Source: Mytilus trossulus
Taxonomy: Eukaryota; Mollusca; Bivalvia; Mytilida; Mytilidae
Direction: 5' to 3'
Length of the DNA stretch: 64,000 nt
Assembly (NCBI RefSeq): GCF_036588685.1
Contig: NC_086378.1
Location: 80,803,127 to 80,867,126, forward strand
Shown here piece by piece: positions 1-11,988 of the stretch. The notes below the pieces were generated by a model, which made no database searches, was not told the origin of the DNA, and was given only the letters and a program-made list of their open reading frames with translations. The number at the start of each line of letters is the position of its first letter. The first letter of the stretch is position 1. The position numbers and the translations under genes were made by a program.

Positions 1-1689
1 GCCTTTTCATTAGCATGATTAGTGGGATAAGTAATAAAGTTTTGGTGTTAAGCATGTTAAGTGGGCAAATTAATGAAAAGTATGGTCAGGGTCGAATTCA
101 CCTTGTTTCTCAAAATGTTTTGTTCAATGGGGGTTTTATATCCACACTCATAGCTTGGAACAGTATATGTAAGGAGAATGAATCTGATAGGTTTTTCAGT
201 ATAAAATTGATAAAAACATTAATCTTAGCAAGACTTTACAAGATTTGTGGATTTTGATTGTGTCTGACTAAAAAACTATCAGACCTGCTCAATAAATAAA
301 ATTATCCACGTACTTCCAAACATTTATATAAATACATGAAATACAAGTTTTATCGTAAGGTAGAAATATTTGTCATATAAAACAGAGTTCGTGAAAAGTG
401 GTGGTCCTCAGGATTTTACCACCAAATTTTGTCATAGGACTGACACAATTTTAGTATTTTTCAATAGAATTAAAAGTGAGGACCTGCAGATTTTCTTCAA
501 GGACCACCAGGGAAAAAAGATTCTGCGACCTCTGATAAAAATGACCAAATACATGTATGATCTGATTTAAAGAGTGATTTATTTGATGTGAGGCGTAACC
601 CTGTTATTATGGTATGTGAATTACGGAATGTCATTGGTGCTATTTTTCAATTACTCCATTTGCGTTTCTATACCTTAATAAAGTTATGTGATGAAATTAA
701 TGAGATTTCTGAAAAATAAGAAGTGACAGATTACAAGTTTGATACACTGGCATCACTCATTACTTAGTTTAAATGACATTTGAAGATAGCATTAATATCA
801 GAAACTATCATTATGAATATCATACCTGTCAACTGACCCGTATTCTGCGTGTGTGACCCGAGATTTTCACAATTCTGAGGGATCACCCGGGACACCCGCC
901 GGGTCATTGAAATAACCCGGGAATTCCAAAAATGACCCGATTTCACCCGTATTTCTTAGCCTTGAGATTGATTTCATAGGTAATATTCCTACGAAATACC
1001 GGCAAATTCGTAATTCTTCCATGAACAGGAAGTTCATCTAGCTATGTAAACTGTCAAATTAAGTGACCTATTAAGTGCATGGCTTCACTCGACAGCTTTG
1101 ATGTCAAACACACTGTTAATTAACACTAATTACCTTAGCTTTAGGTCGTAAATAAATTGCATGTATTGGTTTACAAACATATTTCAACTAGACGTCTAGA
1201 GTTACTTCCCCTTATTAGTCACCGTTCAAAATTATTCCTTATATTAACGTTTGATGGGTGAAAAAGATTAAATCATATAAATATAAAATTCAAAAAACAT
1301 ATTGAAAACTAACTTTTCATTATTTTTATACCTTTATACAATTTTTAAAAAAAAGTTGAAAATTATTTTTTACATTTATACTTCCTTTAACTGTATTACT
1401 ATAATTTATCATAGCCTAATTTCCTTGTAAACAGACTGATGGCATGTTTAAAGGCTACAGAGCCAGTAGCCTCAAACATTTAACAATCACATATGAAAAA
1501 TTTCTCTTTATTTCATAATCACAAAAAGTAAATAACATAAGACTATGTTACACAAAATTATAAAAATCTTTAAAAGTGCAATGAAATAATATATAATTAT
1601 GCGCAAGACTTATTTTTGTATAAGTATTGTCATCTGATAAAGTCATGCCGATTATAAGATAGTTATCACAGTTTTCTCTGCTTTCAAAT
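1..1689. other. Non-coding, no gene recognised
   Basis: AT-rich sequence with only short open frames that lack codon structure or recognisable motifs. At about 838-952 there is a degenerate cluster of short GACCCG-containing units, with CCCGGG and CCGGGT variants, that looks like an old repeat fragment. I see no exon, RNA gene or complete mobile element. Confidence 0.5.
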
Positions 1690-1925
1690 CTTTCTGTTTG
1701 AACCCGTCTAACTGGAACTTATCAATTATTGGTAATATTAATCATTTGGAAAACAAAAGGTCCTGGGATGGAGTATTTTTTTAATCAACAGCATTGTCCT
1801 ATATTAGTTATAAATAAAGTTGAATTCTTTGATTCGCTGTTTTACGTCATCCCCGTTAACAAATTGAAAACTGTACCTATACGCCTTATTTTTAGTATTC
1901 GTATTGTTATCTTATAAAGTCTTAC
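1690..1925 (+). repeat. Dispersed repeat family 1, diverged copy
   Basis: An older relative of the sequences at 1965-2330 and 19205-19560. Shared landmarks in the same order are ACCCG, GGAACTT, CAATTATTGG, GGAAAACAAAAGG, CCTGG and TATATTAGTTATA followed by AAAGTTGAATTC. Indels and many substitutions mark it as the oldest of the three. The short open frame inside it is not conserved between copies, so I do not call a gene. Confidence 0.65.
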
Positions 1926-1964
1926 TGATTAAAATACTACAATAGGTAACAATTTGACAGTTTA

Positions 1965-2330
1965 GTAGTGTCAACCCTGTGATTAGGACCCGTGTATATA
2001 GCATATCCTGAAAACACTGTTTGGTGGTGCGCCTGTCAAATGCCGAACGTACAGATAAGGTAATAGGTAACAGATGAATATACTATTGGAATCGGTATTG
2101 GACTCGACCCGGAACTTCTTAATTATTGGCAATATTAATTACGTGGAAAACAAAAGGGCCTGGAGTGGTGTAATTTTTAATCTACACCTTTGTACTATAT
2201 TAGTTATATATAAAGTTGAATTCTTTGCTTCGTCGTTTATACATTTGTACATGATGACGGCTGACAAATTGGACCTCGTAATTTTAGTATTATAGATATC
2301 AGTTATAGATATCAGTGTATATATGTTCCT
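1965..2330 (+). repeat. Dispersed repeat family 1, well-preserved copy
   Basis: Nearly collinear with 19205-19560: both carry ACCCTGTGATTA, GACCCGTGTA, TTTGGTGGTGCGCC, AACGTACAGATAAGGTAATA, GACTCGACCCGGAACTTC and AAAACAAAAGGGCCTGGAG. It is next to the diverged copy at 1690-1925 in the same orientation. No transposase or terminal inverted repeat is evident, so the class is unknown. Ends are approximate. Confidence 0.8.
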
Positions 2331-2830
2331 GCTCACACAGAAAATTAATGAAAATTGAGTGTGGATCCATAGTAAATAAAAAAGTGCCTGCGGTGAATTA
2401 TCTTGTTTCCATTCTACCATTCACAAATTGAGGTTTTAAGTTACAGGATCTACGTAAAATCACCAAGTATGAAGTAAAGAGGAAAGTGTAAGTTGTAATT
2501 ACTTGTTTCCCAATCAACTGTATTATGTTCAACAATGTATGTATATACGTATATACTAGATAAATTCCTCCGTTATCAGAAGAACCCCTAAAAGCTGTGA
2601 CGGTAAAGTGGAACATGTACAATGTACACTCCCTATCCAGATTAACGGAGATGTGTCACTAACATTTACGACAATTTTTTACAGGGACATTCAATCCCAA
2701 CCCAACACAAAGGGAATGCTAGGACACCGGGAACCCTGGACCTCCAGCATTGTATAGTACAAATGTATATAAATAAAGTATGTTTAAACTATAACATGTA
2801 TAAAGTATGAAGACATAAGACAAGTAATGT

Positions 2831-3389
2831 AAGGGTACCCAAATTGCACCTATTTAGCAAAAATAGCAGTGGAAATCTTACAAGATTCCTAGAGACTAAA
2901 CAAGTTGTATTTTTATGATCAGATAGTATGCACGTCTTTCAACATAGGTAAATATATTTAGATATAGACAAAATGTTTACAGTATTTATCAACAGATAAA
3001 GGTTTTACTGAAAAAGCAAAATGTACCGAAACGTCGCCATGCGACATCATCTTCTAAAAATTAGCAAATACAATATGTTTCAAGTATCCATTTCTTACAA
3101 AAAAGAAGAGTAAGCATGGACAAATATCCAATTATTCAAAATATTTGAAAAAAATAAACAAAAGCTCTGTTATTCGACTTTTGATAGTGCAAATTTAAGC
3201 ATGGATGCAATTTTGGTACGCGGAACTCCTCATTACAGAATCATTGATGGTTTGGAGGTTAGTTCACACCATTTTTTCTATGATTCCATATGAATTGAAA
3301 ATCAAATTGGTGTACCAATATAATAAAGAAGGATACTTTCTAGTAACGTAGTTGAAAATCTGTCAAAATAGGTGCAAATTGGGTACCTT
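2831..3389. mobile_element. Non-autonomous DNA transposon-like element (MITE) with 25-bp inverted ends
   Basis: The left end reads AAGGGTACCCAAATTGCACC then TATTT. The right end (3366-3389) is its near-perfect reverse complement, ending GGTGCAAATTGGGTACCTT. The roughly 510-bp interior is AT-rich and has no open frame of note. Length, inverted ends and lack of coding capacity fit a MITE. I could not identify a convincing target-site duplication. It lies about 0.8 kb upstream of the USF start codon. Confidence 0.7.
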
Positions 3390-3559
3390 CACGTTAACAT
3401 TATCACCAGTGACACCACCTATAACTTACAATGACTTATATGATTTATAAATTTCAAAATGGTCAAGTCATATGACAGGTGAGTAACATTTAAGGTATTA
3501 ACAAATACAAAAAAAGAATTATATTTAACGAAAATGCAATTATTTGAAATTTTCCATAT

Positions 3560-4157
3560 GTTTACATCCCACGTCACGTCACGTGTATATAGTATTTACG
3601 TTACTTTTTCTGTATTTTTCTCACCTGAAGTATTACAGTCTTAATAAGAGAGTTAACTGCTGGTGTAAACAGTTGAGATGTTCCCTGAAAGCACCAAAGA
3701 ACAATCCCACCTTTACTGAATATCGTAAAAAAGTCTAACATCTTGAAAGTGTCTCAAAAATGTGTCTCAACGACCGCCGGAAATAGAACTTTGCCGATAA
3801 CTATCGAAAATCATCGGGAATTCCCGATTCTGTTTTCTCAATAAGACTGCGCGATAAAAAAATGTTGTAAGATATAAGTCTTTGTCACTTTGTCATTGAT
3901 GTAAATTATAAATGTACCACCTTTGTTTTAACACAAATTAGCAATTTAGAAACCTAATTCATAACAATAAAGAAAACTAAAAGCAATTTGCCTACGGTGA
4001 ATTAAGCACTCTTAGACGTATTTCTCCGCACACTTTTTCAGCAAGAACGGCCATTTTTGTCACATGTTCAATTCGCATCTCACATGACCTGTTGTTTGGC
4101 CCCGTGATCAACTTTTGCTATATTCCTGGCAAATTCAAACGATCGTCAAAAAGTCAC
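3560..4157 (+). promoter_or_regulatory. Probable promoter and 5' leader of the USF gene
   Basis: The block before the USF start codon is richer in CpG than its surroundings. It holds a canonical E-box CACGTG at 3580-3585 preceded by overlapping CACGTC, then TATATAG at 3586-3592. Further on are an ETS-like CCGGAAAT near 3776-3783, a palindrome ATCGGGAATTCCCGAT near 3813-3828, and two CACATG hexamers near 4072 and 4080. The transcription start cannot be placed from sequence alone. The CACGTG is the preferred site of the USF family, so autoregulation is possible but inferred. Confidence 0.4.
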
Positions 4158-7100
4158 ATGGATATGCTAGATCAAGCACTGGAAGCAAGGTCGGTTCAAT
4201 TATTCGGAATTTCAACAAAAGTGCACGAAAAAGACCAATGATTGCTTGCATGACAATTTTGTAATGCGACACTGAAGTAAAAATTATGTGTACTTCTGTC
4301 TTAATTTTACATTGAAAATTATATACTATAGTTAAATCAAAAATAAAGATCGGTAAAGCAAATGACTGATTATTAACAATGAAGTGCAGTTGTAATTTTA
4401 TTATATTTTTTTTCTTCAACCAACTGAACCGGCTACATTTATCCTTACAATAATTGTGCATCCTTGTATTAATGTAGGTTACAGATTAAAATTTAAAGTG
4501 TCATTAAGACTAAATTTACCCAAGAAACCTGTGAGTCAATTATATTAAATCTAAAAAAAAATTTCCAACATTCTGATTCATCATGACATTCATATTATTT
4601 ATAAAACACTGCCTTTGTACTATATGGCTAATGATTAATTAATGTGAAAAAGGTAAGATATCAAATTTTAGGATTATGAACTCTTTAATGGTTGTTTTTC
4701 AACAAAAATTGTAAATTTCATAAAATTTTATCAAAAAAATATTAAAATAGCCTTTCACATTTTTACTTTAGTATTAATATTGGACAATTTGGTACTTAAT
4801 GATAAATTACAGCATACAGCTACTATTAAGCTAGCAATGGTTTTGTAAATAATACACCAACCATTTTGCCAACATGATAAATGGTAAAAACAATCGAGTA
4901 ATATATAAACAATATATGCTTAAAATGTTGAATATGAAAATCTATTAGTTGGGATTTTGTTATAGAACAGTACTACAAATGGTGTAATACACTGTAAGCA
5001 GATTTAAAGAAATGGTGCAACTACAGTTGCACCATTTACAGTTCTGACATTGAATATTCCTCTCTCCAATTTCCATCCATATCAAAATTGTGGTATGATT
5101 CTTAATTGGAATCTGTTTTTTCTATTTAAGTCTTTTATAAATACATTGTAGCTGTATGACTTCAAATTCAATCATGTTGAATTCTAGACAGTTCGGCACC
5201 CAGACAAATCGGCAACTACCATAGACAAATCGGCACCCGTGAAAGACAAATCGGCATCCAGACAAATCGGCACCTAGACATAGACAAATCAGCACCTTAA
5301 AAGTTGTATTTTTTTCTGTAAAAAAAGAAATACATTTTCCCCGATAGCTCCGTCATCTGCAAACTGTGACATTTGCAGATGACGGAGATATCTGGCTAGA
5401 AAGAGCATCCCAGAAGTGTTGACCTTTATATACGTTTCTAGGTATTTACTCATTATGGCTTGCACACGCTGTTATGTTTAAGGCTTTTAACATTAAAACA
5501 ATAAAATATTGTTTTCAAGTATTGTGTTGTGTTAACAGATGTAAGGATCAAACGAGAACACAAGCTGCAAACACAAGCTATACACTTTTGATCTCTATTG
5601 AGGAATTGTTAGATTTAAACATAAAATACTGATTAATGCATAACTACAATTAATTATGATTTAATTATGATTCAATTTAATAATGTTTATTCAAACAACA
5701 ACTATCAACAACATATCTAACAATCAATTATGATTTAATTAAATTATGTTTATTCGTACATAATCTTTAAGAGCTTATTTAAATGATGATTATTCTTTTT
5801 GTAATGCATATTTTATATACAAATAATAATATCTATGCAACAATTCTTTAATTTTTGATAATAAATTTATTTTTAAAAACGAGGTGCCGGATTGTCTTGG
5901 TGCCGATTTGTGCGGATACCGAAATGTCCAAAATGGATGCCGAAATGTCTTCGGACTTGGGTGCCGATTTGTCTTGTTACCAATCATTTTACATTCTGTA
6001 TTTCAAGCAATTTAATGATGTTTAATTGTCACTTTATTTGTAAGACCAAGAAATATTCAATATTTGGTGCCTTTTGTGTGATAATCTTCATGGGACATTT
6101 TTCTCTACACCTTTTGGTATTCCCTCATCTTCATTTGATGAGATATTGATAAACAGAAAGGTTGAACAAGTAGTGAGGATTGCAATGTGCTTCCCATACA
6201 ACCACATGACAACAATACAGAAAAATGCAACATTGTTCTTATTTTTTTTTTTATTGTAGTGAACAAAAGAATCATGATTCCAACAATTCAGATGATGTCA
6301 CTTTAACACACCATGACCCAGGTATTTATATTTATATGCACATGCAAAATTACCGAAGTTATACTTGTGATCTTTTACAATACATGTTCTTCAAAAATTA
6401 TTGGTTATGACATGTCCTGTGAATTCAAGGATATTATTTAAAAGGACCATGATGAAGCAATTAATTTCAGTCACTTGAATATACATTTTGGAGTTTTATT
6501 TTGTCTTACATCAGTAATTTAAAGTCACTGAGAAAAAAAAGAAATTAGTTCAGGAACAATTAAAACAGTGTTTATCTTTAGCCATCTGTGCAATCACTAC
6601 TAACCATGCTAACTGCAGGTAATTATATATATACATTATATCATACTCATATACCTACATATTTTTTTTTTTATAAAATGTTTATATTTTAAACAGGAGA
6701 TCATGAAGAACATGCAACAATAGCAAATGTACAAACAGTTGGAGGACAAGCTTTAGCTCTGGATCCAAATATTCAGTATCAGCTCAGGGCTGATACAGGG
6801 CAAGGTAAACACATAATAAGCAATGGATTGTTGTCACATGGTTAATGATATTACATGAAGCAGTCTAATTCTTAGTGATACACTTTATACATACATCAGA
6901 ATTCTACAATATTATCAATTTATTCAAAAGTTTTAAAAGAATCTGTCATTTGGCGAGCAGGTTAAACTAAATAAAGCATGTTTAGCATGTTTAGAGAGTC
7001 AAAATATAACAAATAAAACAAGTTTTATAAACTTGAAAAAAACCAACTCTGAACACAAGGTTGATTTAAAAAAAACGGTAACAATATATGTCTTATTCAA

Positions 7101-10100
7101 CATTGAACACTCTTGTTTTATTTACTGATAAAACAAATGATTTTTGTCTGACTCCTATATGATTTTTATAAATATTTATAGTTCTTATATTGCTTTTCTT
7201 CGGCTATTTTCTTGCTGAATGCTAGATTATGATGAATAAATATATGATGAACAAAATGATGAAAGTATTTGCAAAATGTATTGGGAGTCAATGGGATACA
7301 AACCAAATCTTATAAACATGATAAACAAACTAGTCATATGATAATGAATTGTCATGAACATCCTCAATATCCCACTCAATGTTTTACTTGTAAATCTTGT
7401 TCAACGGTTTGGTATTTAAATAAATTATATTTACATTTTCTTCAGGATTTCATCTTAAATGGTAGTGTTGAAATTCTTCTTTCATGTAAATACTTAGGAA
7501 ACAAAATAATGTCATGGTTGTGAAAGATGAAGTCATTCAAGGATATGATAAGATTTTTGTATTTTACAGGTCAAGTGACTTACAGAGTAGTACAAGTAGC
7601 AGGTGATGGCAATGAGACGACAGCACAAGTTGTTGCAAGTAATGCTTTCCCACAGGTAACTCAGGTAAAAACTGGGGCAGCACACCTAGAACAGAGAACC
7701 CTAGTTTATTTTTATGTTTTGGGGAAAGATCTAGTTAATTCAGTAACTATCTGAAGTTTTACTTGCCATGAATTTTAGCTATGTTTTGAATCACAGATTT
7801 TCATTTCATTATAGCAATGAACATGGATTGGAAAGCAGTGATATTTAACTAAGAAGATGTGGTATCATATGAGTACCAATGAGAAAACTCTCCATCCAAG
7901 TCACAATTTATGAAAAACTTATGAACCACATCAAACGACAACTACTGAACATCAGATTCCTGACTTAGGATTATACAAATACATTAACAGATTATAATAT
8001 CATGATAAAACTTTTGTATCTTTGCTAAAATCCTGGTAAAGCAGAAGATGGAGACACATTTGACTCAAAAATGATACCATATGATATACAACTGCATGAA
8101 CTGGGAGGAAAATTTCCAAAAAATCTGTGAAATGGAAAAAGTATAGGTATTAAAAACCAAATCTTTTTTTCATTAACATTGTCTTGTTGTTCAGATGTAT
8201 CAGTAATTTTGTGTCTTTTTGCCATTGCTTTCATTAAAGACTAACATTTGTTTGTAATGGTGTTTTCCATGTTAATTTAGTCCAGTATTGCTTGTAAAAC
8301 TCGATCAAAAGTTTGTTGACTTATTATGATTTTATTATAAATACAGAATTCAGGTCTAAGCTTTAATATTTTATCAGGCAGTCATACAAAGTCCATTCAG
8401 TAATGGAGGGAGTCCCACACTTGAAGGACAAGATACAAAGTTTACATATTTCCCTGCTGTCAGTGGGACAGGTGTTGAAGCTTCACAACCTGAGGTCATC
8501 TCAACAGCAGGCATGGCTGGACAGGTCACTACTGCAGGTGAGAGATTATCTTCTTGATGGACTTAATTTATCTTCATCCCCTAGAGATTCTAATTTTCGG
8601 AATTTCAATGGGTTTTTATATTGGTTCTACTGTTAATAATTTGTTTTAAAACTTTGAATGTCTTCATAAATCTATTTTAAATCAATTGTTTTTGAAATTT
8701 TCTATGATTGTGCATGTTGAGAGTATTATAATGGTGTAATTTATCTTTATAGGAGGATGGGCACAGGATGGTTCTCTTGGTCAAGGTAAGACTTCACAAT
8801 TACAAAAAAATATTTGTAGTAAAAAAAGAAAGTACAATCGAAAAAACATAACGAAAAACATACTATAAACAGGTCTCTTCAAATGATTAGACCTGCGAAA
8901 ATTAGACTTGCCTGACCATTTTCTACACCGTCGCTTCATCAAAAGTTTAAAAATTCTAAAATTAATTTGATTAAGTTCATTTTGTTAAGAGCTGAAAAGA
9001 TGAGTTGGACTTTGATAATTTTAAAACTGGGACTTGTTTATTAGTACCTGAACTCATCTGTAGAAAATCTCATTGTGGTATGAAAGTATTCTAATTAATA
9101 GAACTTTTGTGAGCTAGATTCGGTATTAGCATGAATTAGAAAAATTCTAGGTGATTTATTCAGCAATTGTAAGCGTTAAAACCATCAGATCTTCCTTAAA
9201 TCCTGGAAATTGACCTCCAGGACTAAAGTTACAGTAGTGACAATATTCTCATAAAAAGAGAATAATGCCAATTGTAAATTGGCTGTTGTAGATACATTCA
9301 ATTTAAACTAGTAATCATTACAATGAAAATAATAAAAATAAAACCAATAAAAAATCATTGAAATGCCAGGATAGCAGTTTCCCTATCTATAAAAAAAGAA
9401 GGATAAAAACGTTTTTTGAAAGTTTTTAATTTTATTTCTTAGAAATTAAATGATAAAAATTGGTATCCAGCTTCTAATATTATATACATAATATCAATGA
9501 TAGGTCAGTTTTATGTGATGATGTCACCACAAGAAGTTCTCCAGGGACAGAGAAATATTGCACCTCGCACAGGATTTGCCACACCTAAAGTTGAAGGGGC
9601 AAGGTCAGGGAGAGATGACAGAAGGAGGGCCACTCATAATGAAGGTTTGTTTTGATGGCACTTTTTACACTTTGTTTGTCAGTCTACAATAAAAATGAAA
9701 TATATATTCATTTATATAACAGACTTTTCCAGCTAAGCAAGCAGGTTTCGGGGTTATAGCAAAAACTGATCGGCTAGGAGTCAAAATAATATGTCCTTAC
9801 ATGTATATCTTCTTGGGACTGTTAACTTCTAAAATAGTATGTTAAAAATATTTGCTCAACATGTCTGTCAAGTAAAAAGCAGAACTCACATTCATAAAGC
9901 ATTACAGCTATTACATTAATGCTAGCAAGACAAATCTTTGTTTGGCTTGCCTGCTTTGCTTGAATCAGTGTTTGCTTTACTAGCAAAGCAAGCAAGCCAA
10001 ACAAAGATTTGTCTTGCTAGCATTAATGTTTTAGCTGTAAAAGTTAACTTTCTGAATGTTCCCTTATTTGCCATTGGAATTAAAACATGTCTATTTGTTT

Positions 10101-11988
10101 TCTGAAGTTACATGATTGATAAATAAGCTGATCTGTGTATTAAAAACAAACCAACAGTACAAATGAGAAAATGTAAGAACTTTTTACACTATGAAATATT
10201 ACTTTCAGGACCATGAAGCCTTCATTGACTTATAAATGCAGAATGTGTAATGATAGATAATTTTATATGCAAGGATTATTCTATATATATTTAAATTTCA
10301 GTTGAACGACGAAGGAGAGATAAAATTAATAACTGGATAGTTCAGTTATCAAAAGTAGTACCAGACTGTTCCTCCGACCATACAAAACAAGGGCAGGTAA
10401 CCAATAAAGTAGGCATAAAATTATTACAAATATCTTGCACTTATTATACATTCATTTTAATTGGGCACTACCACTTTTAATGGTTTGAAAAGAAGAGTTT
10501 TTAAGATGGGAAAGTCCATTCAAAATTTCTATTATTTGATGTTATGAACATGTTGAATGAGATTAAAGGGGCCATCCTTAATTCTATCTGGTTTTCACGA
10601 TTTTCTTTTCACTTTATAAAATCACAAAATTTGGATGACGACTAATTGAAATGAATTCACTGTTTGTATTGTCTCCTTCATGATTCCCAAAATGAATGTT
10701 TATATTCATGTTATAATGCATTAACAAAAATGCAGAGTATTTATAACTGCATGCTAATTAGAAACACAAAAAAAACACAAAAATAATATTTGTTTGGCCA
10801 ATAACACAGCCATATGCACTTGTTTGTCATCATTTTATTGGAAAAAAAGATGCACTTGTTTCATGTTTAAATTGTATCATTTGAAAGCTTGTATGCATAA
10901 TGACTGATGCCAGCCCCTATAGAAGTAAGAACTGCTTCAATATAAAAATATTTTTAAAAGGAGATTCTATATGAATGCCAATGACTGAATGAGACAACTA
11001 ACTACTAATGTTCAAATGAAGTATATGTTTGCAGTTATATGCAACAGAACAGCCTTCAATAATAAGAAAACCCCATACTATATAGTTGGCCATAAATTGC
11101 TCACGCATGAAAAATGTTATTAATTCAAACAAGAAAACTAACAGCCTAATAATTATGAAAATCAAACATGACAGATATGAACAATGACAACCACTGAACT
11201 ACAGATTCCTGAGCAAGTTTTAGAATTGTCAAAACTTCCACAATCAAAAGACATTCAAACCTTTAGAGGAATGATCAACAGTATAACATGTAAAAAAAAA
11301 GACATTAGCCTTTTGATTAACAGACTTTAACGTCTGACATTTTCTTGGTTGGATTTACTAAGTAGTATTTAAAGGATGGAAGAAGAAATAAAGGGTGTAT
11401 TCTTTATCATTAGAAAGATCAACAGACAACATGATGAACATAGGGAAAAAAAGACAAAGATTCCTCAAAACACTTCACATCTATAATACTAAAGATTGAG
11501 GAAAATGACCCTAAACCAAAAAATATTTAAAAAAAAAAATTCAACAGTCCTCAAAATTGGATCATTTTTTTTAAAATTCTGATTTCCACTCAAAGGTTAA
11601 AAAACATAGTTTTGTAAAGAATCAACACAAAGCTATGATATGATGTGGGCTACCAGTAATTAAACATTTGATGAATTCTGTTGTTTTGGGGCTACTTCTT
11701 ATAGTTGCCACTTATATTAAAATTCATTAGCCAACATAAAATTCATTTATATTCTTTTTTTTATTTCAGAGTAAAGGAGGAATTTTATCAAAAGCTTGTG
11801 ATTATATAACTGAATTAAGAACATCAAATGCTAGAATGGCTGAAAATTTAAAAGAATCTGAACGTTTACAAGTAGATCTTGAACTTCTCCGACAACAGTG
11901 TGAAGAACTGAAAAGTGAGAATCAAATATTACGGACACAATTACAGCAGCATGGTATCATCCCAGACATTTCTGGAACAGGATCATAG
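4158..11988 (+). CDS. USF: Upstream stimulatory factor (USF), bHLH leucine-zipper transcription factor
   Basis: Coding exons: 4158-4189, 6260-6321, 6697-6804, 7570-7664, 8378-8537, 8753-8785, 9504-9644, 10302-10396, 11770-11988. All introns are GT-AG, all junctions keep frame, and the total is 945 nt (314 residues plus TAG), close to vertebrate USF1 (about 310). The start MDMLDQALEA resembles USF2. The USF-specific region, beginning GQFYVMMSPQEVLQG, is residues 164-186. The basic helix-loop-helix is about 203-262, with DNA-contacting His208, Glu212 and Arg216, the family His-Glu-Arg triad. The zipper has Leu275, Leu282, Leu289 and Leu296. USF proteins dimerise in the nucleus and bind CACGTG E-boxes; that role is inferred from the family. 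The exon 4 donor could also be at 7655, removing three residues (VTQ). Introns carry several repeats. This is probably the single invertebrate orthologue of USF1/USF2. Confidence 0.95.
5010..5037. repeat. Short perfect hairpin
   Basis: AAATGGTGCAACT is followed after two bases by its reverse complement AGTTGCACCATTT. It lies in USF intron 1. It could be a remnant of an inverted-repeat element or a chance structure. Confidence 0.5.
5184..5976. mobile_element. Foldback-like element B with inverted 16-bp tandem arrays at both ends
   Basis: The left array (5184-5298) repeats a 16-bp unit such as GACAAATCGGCATCCA about six times, with some 4-6 bp insertions between units. The right array (5882-5976) carries the reverse-complement unit, for example GGGTGCCGATTTGTCT, four or five times with more decay. 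The core of about 580 bp is AT-rich and non-coding, with a hairpin near 5347-5388 (ATCTGCAAACTGTGACATTTGCAGAT centre). The outermost units face each other as inverted ends. No clear target duplication was seen. The element lies in USF intron 1. The minus-strand open frame over the right array comes from the repeat. Confidence 0.7.
6582..6618 (+). other. Candidate alternative exon of USF
   Basis: This 37-bp stretch has a pyrimidine-rich acceptor (TTTATCTTTAG) and a good donor (GCAG then GTAATT) between USF exons 2 and 3. Inserted as a cassette after exon 2, it shifts frame and reaches TGA within exon 3. Used as a first exon, its ATG at 6606-6608 reads M-L-T-A and joins exon 3 in the correct phase. 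It is therefore either a poison cassette, an alternative start or a chance site pair. Transcript evidence is needed. Confidence 0.3.
7853..8000 (+). repeat. SINE-like family S fragment
   Basis: It carries AGATGTGGTAT, CCAATGAGAAAACTCTCC, CAAACGACAACTACTGAA and TTCCTGACTTAGG in the order found in fuller copies at 30425-30680 and 61715-61995. The middle block is deleted. It lies in USF intron 4. Confidence 0.55.
9902..10040. mobile_element. Near-perfect hairpin element in USF intron 7
   Basis: The left arm starts TTACAGCTATTACATTAATG and the right arm ends CATTAATGTTTTAGCTGTAA. Between them TGCTAGCAAGACAAATCTTT and its complement pair almost without mismatch, giving arms of about 60 bp around a loop of about 15 bp. 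The high arm identity suggests recent formation or active correction. It resembles a small foldback or MITE-type insertion; there is no coding capacity. Confidence 0.75.
10950..11235 (+). repeat. SINE-like family S, diverged copy
   Basis: Recognised by GCCAATGACTGAATGAGACA, CAGCCTTCAATAATAAG, CCCATACTATATAGTTGGCC, CAAGAAAACTAACAGCCTAA and CAACCACTGAACTACAGATT, which follow the order of the copy at 30425-30680. It lies in USF intron 8. The first part has an internal insertion. Confidence 0.65.

Noticed and set aside
5184-5298. 16-bp repeats resembling a CRISPR or iteron array
   Set aside because: There are no spacers of uniform length, units are nearly contiguous, and the mirror-image array at 5882-5976 shows they are the ends of a mobile element.
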